From Streptomyces sp. MBT53 (GTDB lineage: Bacteria; Actinomycetota; Actinomycetes; Streptomycetales; Streptomycetaceae), in NCBI RefSeq assembly GCF_016654115.1, contig NZ_JAEQAZ010000036.1, positions 1 through 59,726 of the forward strand: a stretch of 59,726 nt of DNA, written 5' to 3'. Under the pieces are notes generated by a model. The model made no database searches. It was not told the DNA's origin and saw only the letters and a list, made by a program, of their open reading frames with translations. This document shows, piece by piece, positions 32,292 to 41,336 of the stretch. How positions within the stretch are numbered: the first letter of the stretch is position 1; each line of letters begins with the position of its first letter. Made by a program: the position numbers and the translations under genes.

Positions 32292-33826
32292 CAGACGACC
32301 TCGTCTTCGTACGTGCTCGCCGAGCGATCGAAGTTCTGGACCGGCACCTCGTACGAGCGTCGCCCCTTGAAACGCCACGAGATCCAGGCCAGGGCCAGAA
32401 CCGACACCAGCGCGATCGACGCGTAGTTGAACGTGTCGACGGACACCAACCCACCGCCCTCCGGCCGGTTCTGCGGCAGGCAGAACAGCACGGTCACGAA
32501 GCCGACCCAGCCCACTGCTGTCCAGCCAATCGGCTTGCTCCACTTGCCCAGGTGCCAGGGGCCGCGCACGAACCGCCGACCGGCGCGCAACCGCAGGTAG
32601 ACCGGGATGGCGTAGGCGGGGGTGATCCCGATGACGTTGATGGACGTGATCGCGGTGTAGGCGGTGGTGGAGTACAGCGAGGGCAGGGCGAGGACGAAGG
32701 GGACAACGACTGCGAGCCAGACGGCCGGGACGGGCGTCTTGGTACGAGGGCTCAGGCGCCTCCAGGTGTTGGAAAAGGGCAGGGCGCCGTCCCGCGAGAA
32801 CGCGAACACCATCCTCGACGCGGACGCGAGCCCCGCGTTCGCGCAGAACAGCTGCGCCACGATGACAACCAGCAGCAGGGCCTTGGCGGCGGTGGGTCCG
32901 AGCGCGTCGAGGAAGATCTGGGCCGGGGGGACGCCGGTCGCACTGCCCACGGTGCCGGCGTAGTCCTGGATCGCGAAGAGCATCCCAGCGAGCAGCACGA
33001 AGCCGACGACCCACGACCAGAAGATCGAGCGGACGATGCCGCGGGCTGCACTTACCTGCGCGTGCACCGTCTCCTCCGACAGGTGCGCGGAGGCGTCGTA
33101 GCCGCTGAAGGTGTACTGCGCCAACAGCAGGCCCAGCAGCCCGACATAGAGCGGGTTGCTCCAGCCGGTGTGATTGCTGAACTCACCGAACACGAAGCCG
33201 GGAGACTGGTGGTGGGAGGGTACGAGGGCGAGCGCGCCGACGATCACCGCGACACCGGTGACGTGCCACCACACGCTGATCGAGTTCAGGATGCTGACCA
33301 GGCGTACGCCGAAGAGGTTGAGCGTGGCGAGCAGCAGCAGGATGACCGCGAAGATGCCCAGAGTCCGCTCCGGGGTGGGGGTGAAGCCCCACTGCAGGTT
33401 GAGCCAGGCCCCGGTGAACAAGGCGATCCCGTAGCAGCCGCCGGCCATGCCGCCAAGCAGACCAAGCAGGTTGAGCCAGCCGGTGACGTAACCCCAGCGG
33501 GGGCCGCCGAGCTTGCTGGCCATGAAGTACAGGGCACCGCTGACGGGGTAGGCGGAGGTGACCTCGGCGAGTGCGGCGCCGACGGCCAGCACCATCAGAC
33601 CGACCACCACCCAGCCCCACAACATGACGGCCGGTCCACCGGTGATGAGCCCAAATCCGAAGAGCGTCATGCAGCCCGACAGGACGCTGATGATGGAGAA
33701 ACTGAGCGCGAAGTTCCCGAACGGTCCCATGCGCCGGGTCAGGGCGGGCTCATAGCCGAGCTCCCGCAGGTAGGCGTCATCAGACTTCCGATGTGTGGCA
33801 CGACGGGTTGGATCTGAGCGGGTCAC
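32291..33826 (-). CDS. APC-family amino acid/amine permease
   Basis: A 511-residue permease with about 12 transmembrane segments and the amino acid-polyamine-organocation pattern: FGNFALSFSIISVLSGCMTL in TM1, EVTSAYPVSGALYFMASKLG in TM3, and FSGYDASAHLSEET in the TM6-TM7 region. The last resembles the GABA and choline/ethanolamine branch. The GTG at 33826 is preceded by GGAGG. Co-translated with the GS-like ligase, it may import the amine that the ligase glutamylates. Confidence 0.85.
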   Translation of the reverse strand: MTRSDPTRRATHRKSDDAYLRELGYEPALTRRMGPFGNFALSFSIISVLSGCMTLFGFGLITGGPAVMLWGWVVVGLMVLAVGAALAEVTSAYPVSGALYFMASKLGGPRWGYVTGWLNLLGLLGGMAGGCYGIALFTGAWLNLQWGFTPTPERTLGIFAVILLLLATLNLFGVRLVSILNSISVWWHVTGVAVIVGALALVPSHHQSPGFVFGEFSNHTGWSNPLYVGLLGLLLAQYTFSGYDASAHLSEETVHAQVSAARGIVRSIFWSWVVGFVLLAGMLFAIQDYAGTVGSATGVPPAQIFLDALGPTAAKALLLVVIVAQLFCANAGLASASRMVFAFSRDGALPFSNTWRRLSPRTKTPVPAVWLAVVVPFVLALPSLYSTTAYTAITSINVIGITPAYAIPVYLRLRAGRRFVRGPWHLGKWSKPIGWTAVGWVGFVTVLFCLPQNRPEGGGLVSVDTFNYASIALVSVLALAWISWRFKGRRSYEVPVQNFDRSASTYEDEVV

Positions 33827-33904
33827 TGAACTACCTCCAGGCGATTGAGGAGAGGAGTAATGGCAGGGGCATGCCAATTTGAGGTTATGGACACCTGCTG
33901 ACGA

Positions 33905-34906
33905 TCACGGATGCGGTCCAGCGCGCGCCCTGTGATTGCGGGCGAAGGAGAGGGACTCCGCGCGTGCTCGAAGGAGAGTTGCCTCGCCGGGGTCTGCGGC
34001 TGCGGCACCGTCGTGTACCGACGCCCAGGGTTCGCGCGCCGCGTACGGACCCATCGCCTCGAAGACCTCGGCCGCCTCCAGGTACTGGTGGCCCGCCCAC
34101 AGCGCATAGGCCAGGTGGTTCAGATCGGCCACCGAACGCGGCCCAGGTGGCGCCTTCTGGAACCAGTCATGGAAGGCGTTGAGCGTGTAGTTGAGCGCGG
34201 GTTCCTCCGCCCACTGTCTCCGCCACAGCGGATCCACGCGGGCCCGACGCTGCTCGATCAGGGCGTACACCGGCAGAAGCAGCAGCGGCGATCCGACAGG
34301 CCGCTGCCCCGCCACCGACCAACCGAAGTCGACGACCGAGGCCAGGGAGGCGGCCCGTAGGCCATCGAGGGCGAGCATGAACTGCAGTACCCGGTGGTAG
34401 GCCTCGCGGTTGTACGGATCGCGCTGGTTGACTTCGTAGAGAAGTCCCCACGGGCCACTCGGCAGCATCGGTTCGGCGGACACCAGGCGGTGTTCACGCC
34501 GCAGTTGCCGTGTGTCGATCTGCGCCAAAGCCACCAGACACACCCACGGCACGGGATCGTGCGGCGCGCGACGAATTGCCAGCAAGGCATCGCGTCGCGC
34601 CTTGATCTCGAACTCCAGGGTCTGCGGATGTTGTTGGCGGTGCGCGCGCAGCGCCCGCTCGACCGCGACGCGCACGCTCATGAGTTGCGCGTCGTAGCTG
34701 TCAGGCTCTTCTTCGAGCCAGACGCCGACCACATCCGATCGGGCGGCCGCCACCGCGAGCAACTGAGTGCGTGACGTTCGCAGAGCCCAATGCCCGGCCG
34801 TCTGTAACAGCAGCTCCCGGGCCGTTTTCCAGCGCCCCGCCTCCAGTTCGACAAGGGCCACGCGCAGGTCGTCGTCATGGCCGGCCGGGTGATACACGAG
34901 ACGCAT
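33905..34906 (-). CDS. Hypothetical TPR-like helical protein
   Basis: A 333-residue, all-helical soluble protein: DLRVALVELEAGRWKTAREL at the start, LEFEIKARRDALLAIRRAP in the middle, DLNHLAYALWAGHQYLEAAE near the end. Repeated helix pairs suggest TPR-like protein contacts. The family is common in streptomycetes and has no assigned function that I know. It precedes the permease by 79 nt on the same strand. The ATG at 34906 has GAAGG. Confidence 0.6.
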   Translation of the reverse strand: MRLVYHPAGHDDDLRVALVELEAGRWKTARELLLQTAGHWALRTSRTQLLAVAAARSDVVGVWLEEEPDSYDAQLMSVRVAVERALRAHRQQHPQTLEFEIKARRDALLAIRRAPHDPVPWVCLVALAQIDTRQLRREHRLVSAEPMLPSGPWGLLYEVNQRDPYNREAYHRVLQFMLALDGLRAASLASVVDFGWSVAGQRPVGSPLLLLPVYALIEQRRARVDPLWRRQWAEEPALNYTLNAFHDWFQKAPPGPRSVADLNHLAYALWAGHQYLEAAEVFEAMGPYAAREPWASVHDGAAAADPGEATLLRARAESLSFARNHRARAGPHP

Positions 34907-35108
34907 CAGAGACCTTCACCAGGGACGATGCGACGCTCGGGCTCGGGGCCGTTGTTCTGACGCGCTCGGACCGTACGAGGTGGCGCGCCCTCTGGGACGG
35001 ATGTGAATGTCATCGGGGGCCTTAGGCAGGTGGGGGGATGGGGCTCAGCGAAGGGCACGGGCGAACCGCTGTCTGAACGGCGGGAACCTCGGTACCGAGT
35101 CGGCCGCC

Positions 35109-35303
35109 CTAGAAACGGATCTGGCCGATCATGTCCGCGACGCCGGTAACGAAGCGGGTGATGTTCGGGGCCACGGACGTGCTCGCAAGGAAGAACCCGA
35201 AGAGCACGCAGACGATCGCGGGCCCGGCCTTCACGGATTTCCCACGGATCAGAACGACCACGAGGATGCCGAACACCAGGACGAGGGAGATGCTCAGGGC
35301 CAT
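35109..35303 (-). CDS. Small two-segment membrane protein
   Basis: A 64-residue protein with two hydrophobic segments (ISLVLVFGILVVVLIRGKS and AGPAIVCVLFGFFLASTSV) and a short polar C terminus. The ATG at 35303 overlaps the stop of the upstream gene by one base (TGATG). Function unknown. It lies in a two-gene unit under the shared palindrome promoter at 35780-35818. Confidence 0.65.
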   Translation of the reverse strand: MALSISLVLVFGILVVVLIRGKSVKAGPAIVCVLFGFFLASTSVAPNITRFVTGVADMIGQIRF

Positions 35304-35743
35304 CAGGAGGTCGCTTCCTCCGCGGACCTTCGCCGTTCCCTGCGCGCCTGACTCAGCGCACGGCGGAGCGCGTCGGGCGGGGTCAGCGATCGAGGGCCGC
35401 TCGGGAGGACATGCCAGTGCATCCCCGGAGGTGTCGTGCTCTCGGTAGGCGGGACGACGACGTGGCACTTCTTTCCCAGCGCGACAGTCCCCGGCTCCTC
35501 CCAGCGGGTGGCGGTGCCCACGGGGACCAGGAAGTACAACCGAGGCTCCGGCCCGCCGGCGTCCAGGATCACCGGGCCGACCGGCTGGTCACCCTCGTTG
35601 AGGATCTCGATCGCGCGCTGGCCCACGGCCTCCACGGCGCGTACGGCATCCCACCATTCGCCCGCGGAGCACAGCTCGGGCTCTTCACCGATGGGCATCC
35701 AGCGCGGCGGTATCGCACGAGCTGCTGGATTGGCGTCGGACAT
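35303..35743 (-). CDS. Hypothetical actinobacterial protein
   Basis: A 146-residue soluble protein with a pattern seen in many streptomycete accessory genes: ELCSAGEWWDAVRAVEAVG, PRLYFLVPVGTATRWEEPGT and MHWHVLPSGPRSLTPPDALR. Function unknown. The ATG at 35743 has GAGGAGG. It is the first gene of a two-gene unit whose promoter carries copy 1 of the window-wide palindrome, 37 bp before the start. Confidence 0.65.
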   Translation of the reverse strand: MSDANPAARAIPPRWMPIGEEPELCSAGEWWDAVRAVEAVGQRAIEILNEGDQPVGPVILDAGGPEPRLYFLVPVGTATRWEEPGTVALGKKCHVVVPPTESTTPPGMHWHVLPSGPRSLTPPDALRRALSQARRERRRSAEEATS

Positions 35744-35779
35744 GGAAACGGCCTCCTCACCACTATGTGTAAGGAGACC

Positions 35780-35818
35780 ATTCCACTCAGCAAGTTCTGT
35801 GCGCGGACAGCTTGTCCG
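35780..35818 (-). promoter_or_regulatory. Shared regulon promoter, copy 1
   Basis: Minus strand: palindrome CGGACA-AGC-TGTCCG (35818-35804), CGC, 13 nt, then AGTGGAAT (35787-35780). The same layout and spacing recur at 37352, 44091 and 58068-58106. It drives the gene starting at 35743. Confidence 0.7.
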
Positions 35819-35851
35819 TGGGGTTTACTCGCCAACCCCCTTGACAGAAGC

Positions 35852-37090
35852 TCAAGTTGTGCTTATGCCAGCCCAACTACCGAACGCAGAAAGCTCGTTG
35901 GAGGGGTGGGCATCCACCCTGAGCAATGCCGCAGTGGTCTCGCGCACGGACGGGTGGAACCGCGTGTGGTTCGGAGCGACCTTCCGAGCACGCTTGAGAT
36001 CGTTGAACGCACCAGCCCGGTCGCCCACAGCGAGCTTCGCGGTAGCCACGTCGATGAAGTGGTGACTCGACCGCTCGCCGACGGTCGTGGCCGGCGGCGT
36101 CCACTCGCCGCCAGGAGCCGGAGACCACTCGGTGAGGCGGGCGAGAGCCTGCTCGGTGTCTCCCATGTCGATCATCGCGTGTATCTCGTGGATGCGGATG
36201 TTCGTCGGACCGAACGACATCTCGTACGCCAGTGAGTCACGGTTGCCCGCCATGCCTGCCACCTGCTCGGCCTCCCGCAGGTACGCGTCCGCACGGTCGG
36301 CGTTGTTCTCACGGGCTTCCATGACGGCCAGCTTCAACAGCAGCGCGCCATCGACAGCGAGCGCGTCGTCCGTGAAGGAACGCTCCGGCTGCAATCTCTC
36401 CAACTCGGTCCGCAGGGCGAGGAGCCTGCGCCGAGCAGGCAAGTAGGCGCCTTGGCGGAGCATCGCCCCCGCCACCAGGTAGCCGGCCGTGAACTGCATC
36501 AGCGGGTCGCCGGAGCGATCAGCCGCCCAGCGGACCCGCTCCAGCGCCGTGTTCGACAGATCGTGGTGGCCCATCTTGTGTGCCAGCGAGTTCACGGCTC
36601 GATAGGCGCGCGCCAGATGCCAGAACGCCTTGCTCTGGTCGCCGTTGCCACCACCGAGCGCCACATGCGTCAACTCGGTGATGATCGGTGGCAGCAAGGG
36701 GCCCATCGGCGCGTAGCGGGCGTCGCGGCGCAGAGCCGCTACTTGGTCAACCTCCGAGGCGAGCACCGGAAGCGCCCTGGGGGCGATCTCCAGGTCGTCA
36801 GGGCTGTCGTAGCAGAGCAGGAGGCGGCGGAGCTCAGGGATGACAGCGTGGACGCCGTCCTCGGCCTCCGGCTCACCGTAGTACGGCTGGCCGGTCAGAA
36901 CCTCGGGGCCGAAGCGCAGCGCCTTGGCGAGCGCCAGCACCAGGGACGGAGAAGCCTTCCGTGCGCCGGACTCCAGCTTCTGCACGTAGCTCGGGGAGAC
37001 GGCGACCTTCTGTGCCAGTTGCGCGGCAGACAGTTTCCGTGTCCTGCGAGCGATACGGAGACGGTCTCCCAGCGTCGTGTTTTCACTCAT
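35852..37090 (-). CDS. XRE regulator with TPR-like domain
   Basis: A 412-residue regulator. The N-terminal HTH (residues about 7-60) is LGDRLRIARRTRKLSAAQLA followed by VSPSYVQKLESGARKASPSL. The remaining ~330 residues are helical repeats (SKAFWHLARAYRAVNSLAHK; RADAYLREAEQVAGMAGNRD) like the TPR domains of peptide- or small-molecule-responsive streptomycete regulators. It lies between two copies of the shared palindrome (35804 downstream, 37352 upstream) and is one of two candidate proteins binding it. The ATG at 37090 starts it; an upstream frame to 37168 is unlikely. Confidence 0.8.
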   Translation of the reverse strand: MSENTTLGDRLRIARRTRKLSAAQLAQKVAVSPSYVQKLESGARKASPSLVLALAKALRFGPEVLTGQPYYGEPEAEDGVHAVIPELRRLLLCYDSPDDLEIAPRALPVLASEVDQVAALRRDARYAPMGPLLPPIITELTHVALGGGNGDQSKAFWHLARAYRAVNSLAHKMGHHDLSNTALERVRWAADRSGDPLMQFTAGYLVAGAMLRQGAYLPARRRLLALRTELERLQPERSFTDDALAVDGALLLKLAVMEARENNADRADAYLREAEQVAGMAGNRDSLAYEMSFGPTNIRIHEIHAMIDMGDTEQALARLTEWSPAPGGEWTPPATTVGERSSHHFIDVATAKLAVGDRAGAFNDLKRARKVAPNHTRFHPSVRETTAALLRVDAHPSNELSAFGSWAGISTT

Positions 37091-37515
37091 CGGTGGAACT
37101 GTCCCTTCGCGATGAAGCACTTCGATCAGAGTACGGATAATGTCCAAGCCTGCGCCCATGGTCGCCAACTGTTAACAGAGCCGATGGCATCGCGCACGCG
37201 ACGAGAAGGCACCGAACGGGTCTGCGGTACATAGCAGTTCCCTCACCGAACCTCGGGCCGAGCGGTTAAAGCGGGACTTTTTGTCACAATGCGGACGCCG
37301 ATTGAGTAGGGCCTTCACTCCCCAGTCAAGAGGTAGACGTCGAACTACCTACGGACAGATTGTCCGCGCGATTCCTGCACGTACTGCAAACCCGTGCCTG
37401 CCGGCCGATCGCGGAAAGTAGCCGAGCGCTTGCGTCACCATGATGGATTGGTGCGGACCCACTACGTTCGAAGCCACAGGGCGGTGCCGCCCTAGCCGCA
37501 GGCAAGGAGTCGGGA
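37091..37515. other. Divergent regulatory region
   Basis: This gap between the XRE regulator (-) and HAD gene (+) contains copy 2 of the shared palindrome and a degenerate relative on the minus strand (GGACATTATCC near 37130-37145). It is A/T-richer near 37260-37300. No gene seen. Confidence 0.5.
37352..37390 (+). promoter_or_regulatory. Shared regulon promoter, copy 2
   Basis: CGGACA-GAT-TGTCCG (37352-37366), CGC, 13 nt, then ACTGCAAA (37383-37390), upstream of the HAD gene at 37516. Perfect palindrome; spacing identical to the other copies. Confidence 0.7.
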
Positions 37516-38250
37516 GTGGCTGAAGCCGAACGGTCCCTCGTGCTGTGGGACATCGACCGCACGCTGCTGTACGTCGGTGAGATCGATCGGCAGGTCTACC
37601 GCGAGACCTTCGCCGAGATCGTTGGGCGCCCCGTAGTGCGACTTCCGGCCCGGGGAACCGGCGTCACTATGCCCCTCGCGACCCGATCCCTGCTCCTGGA
37701 CAACGGCGTGCCGGCATCGGATGTCCCCCAACTACTTCCACGCATGGTTGAACTCCTACCGCAGCGGCTCGCCGCGCACGAGGAAGACCTGCGTGAGCAG
37801 GGTGTCCTCATGCCCGGTGCGCTGTCAGCCTTGAAGGCCGTGCACGAGCAGACGCACTGCGTGGCGACCGTCGTCACGGGGAACCTCAAGCCCAACGCAC
37901 TGTTGAAGCTCGCAGCGTTCGACCTCGACGCCTTCCTGGACACAGAAATCGGTGGGTACGCCTCCGACGACGAGCACCGTCCTGCCCTCGTCGCCGTCGC
38001 ACAAAAGCGAGCTCAGGCCAAGCTCGGGGCAGCCTTCACTCGCTCCAACACCGTCATCATCGGAGACTCCCTCGAAGATGTCCGCACCGGCGTCGAAGGC
38101 GGCGCTTCAGTGATTGGAATCGCTTCCGGCAAGACCACCGCTCGCGAACTGGCCTCAGCAGGAGCCGACGTCGTGCTCGACAGTCTTGAGGACGTACCGC
38201 GGCTCTTGGACGAGATCACGACAGTGATGCGTTCTTCCATCAGGAGCTGA
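37516..38250 (+). CDS. HAD-superfamily phosphatase
   Basis: A 244-residue haloacid dehalogenase-like hydrolase of the phosphoglycolate phosphatase type. Motif I is LVLWDIDRTLLY (nucleophile DxD), motif II Thr is in VVTGNLKPN, and motif IV is IIGDSLEDVRTG. The cap domain lies at about residues 20-95. The GTG at 37516 follows AAGGAG. Its promoter has copy 2 of the shared palindrome, which links it to the glycosyltransferase/carbamoyltransferase operon. It may remove a phosphate from a sugar intermediate there (inference). Confidence 0.82.
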   Translation: MAEAERSLVLWDIDRTLLYVGEIDRQVYRETFAEIVGRPVVRLPARGTGVTMPLATRSLLLDNGVPASDVPQLLPRMVELLPQRLAAHEEDLREQGVLMPGALSALKAVHEQTHCVATVVTGNLKPNALLKLAAFDLDAFLDTEIGGYASDDEHRPALVAVAQKRAQAKLGAAFTRSNTVIIGDSLEDVRTGVEGGASVIGIASGKTTARELASAGADVVLDSLEDVPRLLDEITTVMRSSIRS

Positions 38251-38261
38251 CAGCCAAGCAA

Positions 38262-38912
38262 TCAGTGGTACGACTCCCCGCGTTGTCCTGTGCTCCCCTC
38301 TCGCTGCCGGCCCACGGCCGCTCCACCGGAGCCCGCTTGGCCGAGGAGCGTTCGTGGTCGGGCCTCGGGCCGATGTGCGGGGTGCCCGAGGGAGTTGCGC
38401 AGCCTGATACCGTTGAAACCGCAGGTGCTGGAGGTGATGGTCTCCCAGTACGGCCACAGGATGTCCAGAACCCGCAGTTGGATGCCAGCCTCGGCGTGCA
38501 GGGCAAGAAGATCGCCGACGAGCTCGGGTGGACCCAGCGGCTCGACGGGTTCCTCCGCGACGTGGGCGCGCGGGACGGGCTCCCCGATGGGGCGGAAGAA
38601 CGTGGATTCGAACCGGTAGACGTAGAGGCGAACATTTCGGATCTCCTCCAACCAGTCGTACTCGATCGCGTGTACTCGATCACCCCCGCCTGGGCCGATG
38701 ATCCGCTCGCGGTCTGACGGGGAAGTGTCGGGTGTCACCCATGCCATGGCCCGGGGACACTGCTTCGGGAACCAGTAGTCGGGGGCGCGGACCGCGTCGA
38801 CGGCCCAGACAAAGGCTCCTGGGTCTTTCGACGTCGGGGAAACCCTCGGGACGAAGCGGGTGATCGTTGGATCCTCGGAGAAGTGCAGTACCTGTCCAGG
38901 TTCTGGCCGCAT
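38262..38912 (-). CDS. DUF6886 family protein with extended tail
   Basis: A 216-residue protein. The first ~165 residues carry the DUF6886 pattern (LHFSEDPTITRFVPRVSP; FVWAVDAVRAPDYWFPKQCP; VYRFESTFFRPIGEPVP). The last ~50 residues are low-complexity and probably a frame extension, or a lost stop. Enzymatic function unknown. It converges with the HAD gene, with only 11 bp between the stops. Confidence 0.65.
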   Translation of the reverse strand: MRPEPGQVLHFSEDPTITRFVPRVSPTSKDPGAFVWAVDAVRAPDYWFPKQCPRAMAWVTPDTSPSDRERIIGPGGGDRVHAIEYDWLEEIRNVRLYVYRFESTFFRPIGEPVPRAHVAEEPVEPLGPPELVGDLLALHAEAGIQLRVLDILWPYWETITSSTCGFNGIRLRNSLGHPAHRPEARPRTLLGQAGSGGAAVGRQREGSTGQRGESYH

Positions 38913-39277
38913 CGGGGCATGCTAAGCCCACATGCGCAGTGCTCGCCTTCCGCATTTTTCCGGGCCCAGGTCGGAGTTGGCTTGATCTTGAGGGTTGCTG
39001 TTCGGGCTTGCCACGTCTGGGCGCGTCCGTTCTGCAACTGCCTCCCACTGGCGACGCCGCCACCAGCACCGAGCCGCCGCCTGCCATCGCCTCTGAAACG
39101 AGGTCACCGCCGCACCATGATCACGAACTATAGCTGCCGTGACTGTCCGATCGAGATTCGTTGATGGTGAGGCGGAAGGTGCTTGCCAGGCATCGCAACG
39201 AAGAGGAGTGTGGGGCCCTAGGAGAATCTAACCTTAGCCGCTGATAGCTGGGATCTGAAGGCATCGGAGTGACGCCG
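38913..39277. other. Intergenic boundary of a low-GC island
   Basis: No credible gene. Base composition drops sharply from about 39120 on, marking the left side of a lower-GC segment that runs to about 41100. The ribosome binding site CGGAG for the next gene lies at 39264-39268. Confidence 0.5.
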
Positions 39278-39949
39278 ATGGACGCACGGGATCTGCTTAT
39301 CCTCAAGGCGCCGGAAATCACAGAACGACTGTCCGCACTTAACGACCGTTTAGCCGCCGATCGAGGGCTTCGCGAACTCTACATTAGGAACCCAACCGAG
39401 GTGATTGTTGCCATTGCGTTTCCTGGGGCAAACGTAAAAGCGGCGGAAGCGAGCCGCGGGAACAGGTTACTGTTCTCGCTTCTGACGAACGAACGATTTG
39501 TGGCGTGGGCGAGACAATACCACCAACAACTCCTTGATGAGGCAACGTCAGCAGGTTTGAGCGAAGATCCAGATGAGGCATTACGAACGTACGTAGCGCT
39601 CAGCGGCCGTTCCGGCATGCTTGAAGATTTGGTAGTGGAGGTGGCAAGAGTCGCCGATCCTGCCATTGTGGCCTCGTTGCACTGGAGGGACGATCGCGAC
39701 CATGACCGCCACCCCGATGGACCTGACATCAGCGACTGGGTCTGCGTCGAGATCGCCCTCGTTGTGTACGCCGTTGCAGTCTTCGCTGTATTTGTCGGGT
39801 TGCCGCTCTCTACGGGCCTGCCCACTGGATTCAGCCGCCTCGATGTGAGTAGCGTCGCGTTGCAACTAACCAACGATCTGCGGCGTAGAGGAGCCACTCT
39901 CCGAGAATCTGGCACCTTGACGAAACTACCCCCTACCGTTGGAGAGTAA
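39278..39949 (+). CDS. Unknown protein with leader-like N terminus, partner of a radical SAM enzyme
   Basis: A 223-residue protein in the low-GC segment. The N-terminal part (SALNDRLAADRGLRELYIRN then PTEVIVAIAFPG) resembles nitrile-hydratase-type leader regions of RiPP precursors. A helical middle follows (FVAWARQYHQQLLDEATSAG), then a His/Asp-rich patch (WRDDRDHDRHPDGPD) and one membrane segment (CVEIALVVYAVAVFAVFVG). No family is recognised. It ends 8 nt before the radical SAM gene, so it is likely the enzyme substrate or its scaffold (inference). The ATG at 39278 is preferred to the GTG at 39269. Confidence 0.55.
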   Translation: MDARDLLILKAPEITERLSALNDRLAADRGLRELYIRNPTEVIVAIAFPGANVKAAEASRGNRLLFSLLTNERFVAWARQYHQQLLDEATSAGLSEDPDEALRTYVALSGRSGMLEDLVVEVARVADPAIVASLHWRDDRDHDRHPDGPDISDWVCVEIALVVYAVAVFAVFVGLPLSTGLPTGFSRLDVSSVALQLTNDLRRRGATLRESGTLTKLPPTVGE

Positions 39950-39957
39950 GGGGCATC

Positions 39958-41037
39958 GTGACTCTCGGACCGGTTGAACGCCATCGAGTCTTGTCCATCA
40001 TGCCAACTAACAGATGTACCGCTGCGTGCAAACATTGCGGCACACTCTCCAGTCCGAGGGCTACAGACAGCCTCACATCCGAACAGATTCACGCAGCTAT
40101 CCGCGAAGGCGCCGACCTGGGGATACGCATTGCGGTTTTCACGGGTGGCGAACCAACGTTGGCGCTGGACATCCTTTTATCTTCGATCGACCTCGCCGCC
40201 TCTCTCGGCATGTTGACTCGCGTCGTCACCAATTGCCACTGGGCAATGGGTGACGAAATATCGTTGGCGACTTTGCGGTCCCTGCGTGAGGCGGGCCTCA
40301 CCGAGATCAACTTTAGTACGGGAGACCAGCACACTCGCTTCGTCCCAATTATTCGCGTCCTGCGTGCCATTCGGGCGGCCCTCAAGTTTGACTACTCGCC
40401 AGCTGTCATGGTCGAGATGATCGAAGGCTGTAATGTTTCGCGGGAAACCGTTGAACAGCATCCCTACTATCGGGAAACGCTTAGCTTGTTCCCAAACCAA
40501 ATGGTGACGATCACGGAAAGCCCGTGGATGCCACTCAATACAAAAAGAAGGCATGAGTATCCGCCTGGGGTTGCTGTCGACAACAACAACGTGGCCGCCC
40601 GCCGCGGCTGCGACAGCGTCCTTCAAACATTGACTGTTCAGGCTGATGGCAAAATGGGCGCATGCTGCGGTTTGGGGCTAAGTCTGATACCCGAACTAAA
40701 CCTCGGGCAGATCGGCCGGATCCCAATGGCCGATGCTATCCGCACCGCCGAGGAGGACTTGCTCAAACGATGGATTCGAGCCGAAGGTCCTGAACGAATA
40801 ATTGCCTGGGCTGCTGGCCATGATGAGTCCATTTCTTGGGAGGGCATGTACGCTCACCGGTGCCAGGCTTGCCTGCGACTGTACAAGGACGAAGCGATAC
40901 GCAAGGTCATCCGAGAGAGATACATGGAAAAGATTCCGGATGTACTCTTCACTGAATGGCTGATCCACGAGATGAGGACACCGTCCAGCGATGCCGCGCC
41001 ATTACATAAGAAGGTAAGCAAGAAAAATGGGTGCTAA
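39958..41037 (+). CDS. Radical SAM enzyme with SPASM-like C terminus
   Basis: A 359-residue radical SAM protein. The [4Fe-4S] motif is CTAACKHC (Cys 20, 24, 27), and SAM contacts include FTGGEPTLAL. The C-terminal region has extra Cys (ARRGCDSVLQTLTVQADGK; GACCGLGL; HRCQACLRLY) as in SPASM or twitch-type auxiliary clusters, typical of peptide- or protein-modifying enzymes. The GTG at 39958 follows AAGGGG. Codon use is A/T-rich compared with all neighbours, so the pair was probably acquired by transfer. Its likely target is the preceding protein. Confidence 0.82.
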   Translation: MTLGPVERHRVLSIMPTNRCTAACKHCGTLSSPRATDSLTSEQIHAAIREGADLGIRIAVFTGGEPTLALDILLSSIDLAASLGMLTRVVTNCHWAMGDEISLATLRSLREAGLTEINFSTGDQHTRFVPIIRVLRAIRAALKFDYSPAVMVEMIEGCNVSRETVEQHPYYRETLSLFPNQMVTITESPWMPLNTKRRHEYPPGVAVDNNNVAARRGCDSVLQTLTVQADGKMGACCGLGLSLIPELNLGQIGRIPMADAIRTAEEDLLKRWIRAEGPERIIAWAAGHDESISWEGMYAHRCQACLRLYKDEAIRKVIRERYMEKIPDVLFTEWLIHEMRTPSSDAAPLHKKVSKKNGC

Positions 41038-41336
41038 CTCGATCAAATTCGAGGCAAGGAGTACTGCAAAAGAATTCTCCGAGGGTTCTGGCTTACCGTG
41101 GGTAGGCCGACACCGGCTACGGCGACTTCGTGAGGCTCCACCGGGGCGACTCCAATAGGCCCTCATTCGCGGCCCAGCCTTGCCTTACCTGCATTGGCCC
41201 CACTAATAAGCAGCCGTAAGGCCCAGGTGTGGTCAGCGCAGTCCGTCTCAGCCAGCGGCGATCTTCACAGATCGGGGCCGCTTCGAGGCGCCTCGGTGGT
41301 CCCAAAATGGCGCCGCCACAGCCACAAGCGCCAACT
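41038..41336. other. Intergenic, right edge of the low-GC island
   Basis: Composition returns to normal within this stretch. No gene or clear terminator was found. Confidence 0.4.

Noticed and set aside
35109..37090. Conjugative element (AICE) core genes
   Set aside because: No integrase, Tra/FtsK-type translocase, replication initiator or tRNA attachment site was found near the small membrane protein and XRE gene.
38883..39164. 93-codon and 88-codon open frames before the low-GC cassette
   Set aside because: No ribosome binding site, no conserved-looking sequence, and they cross the composition boundary.
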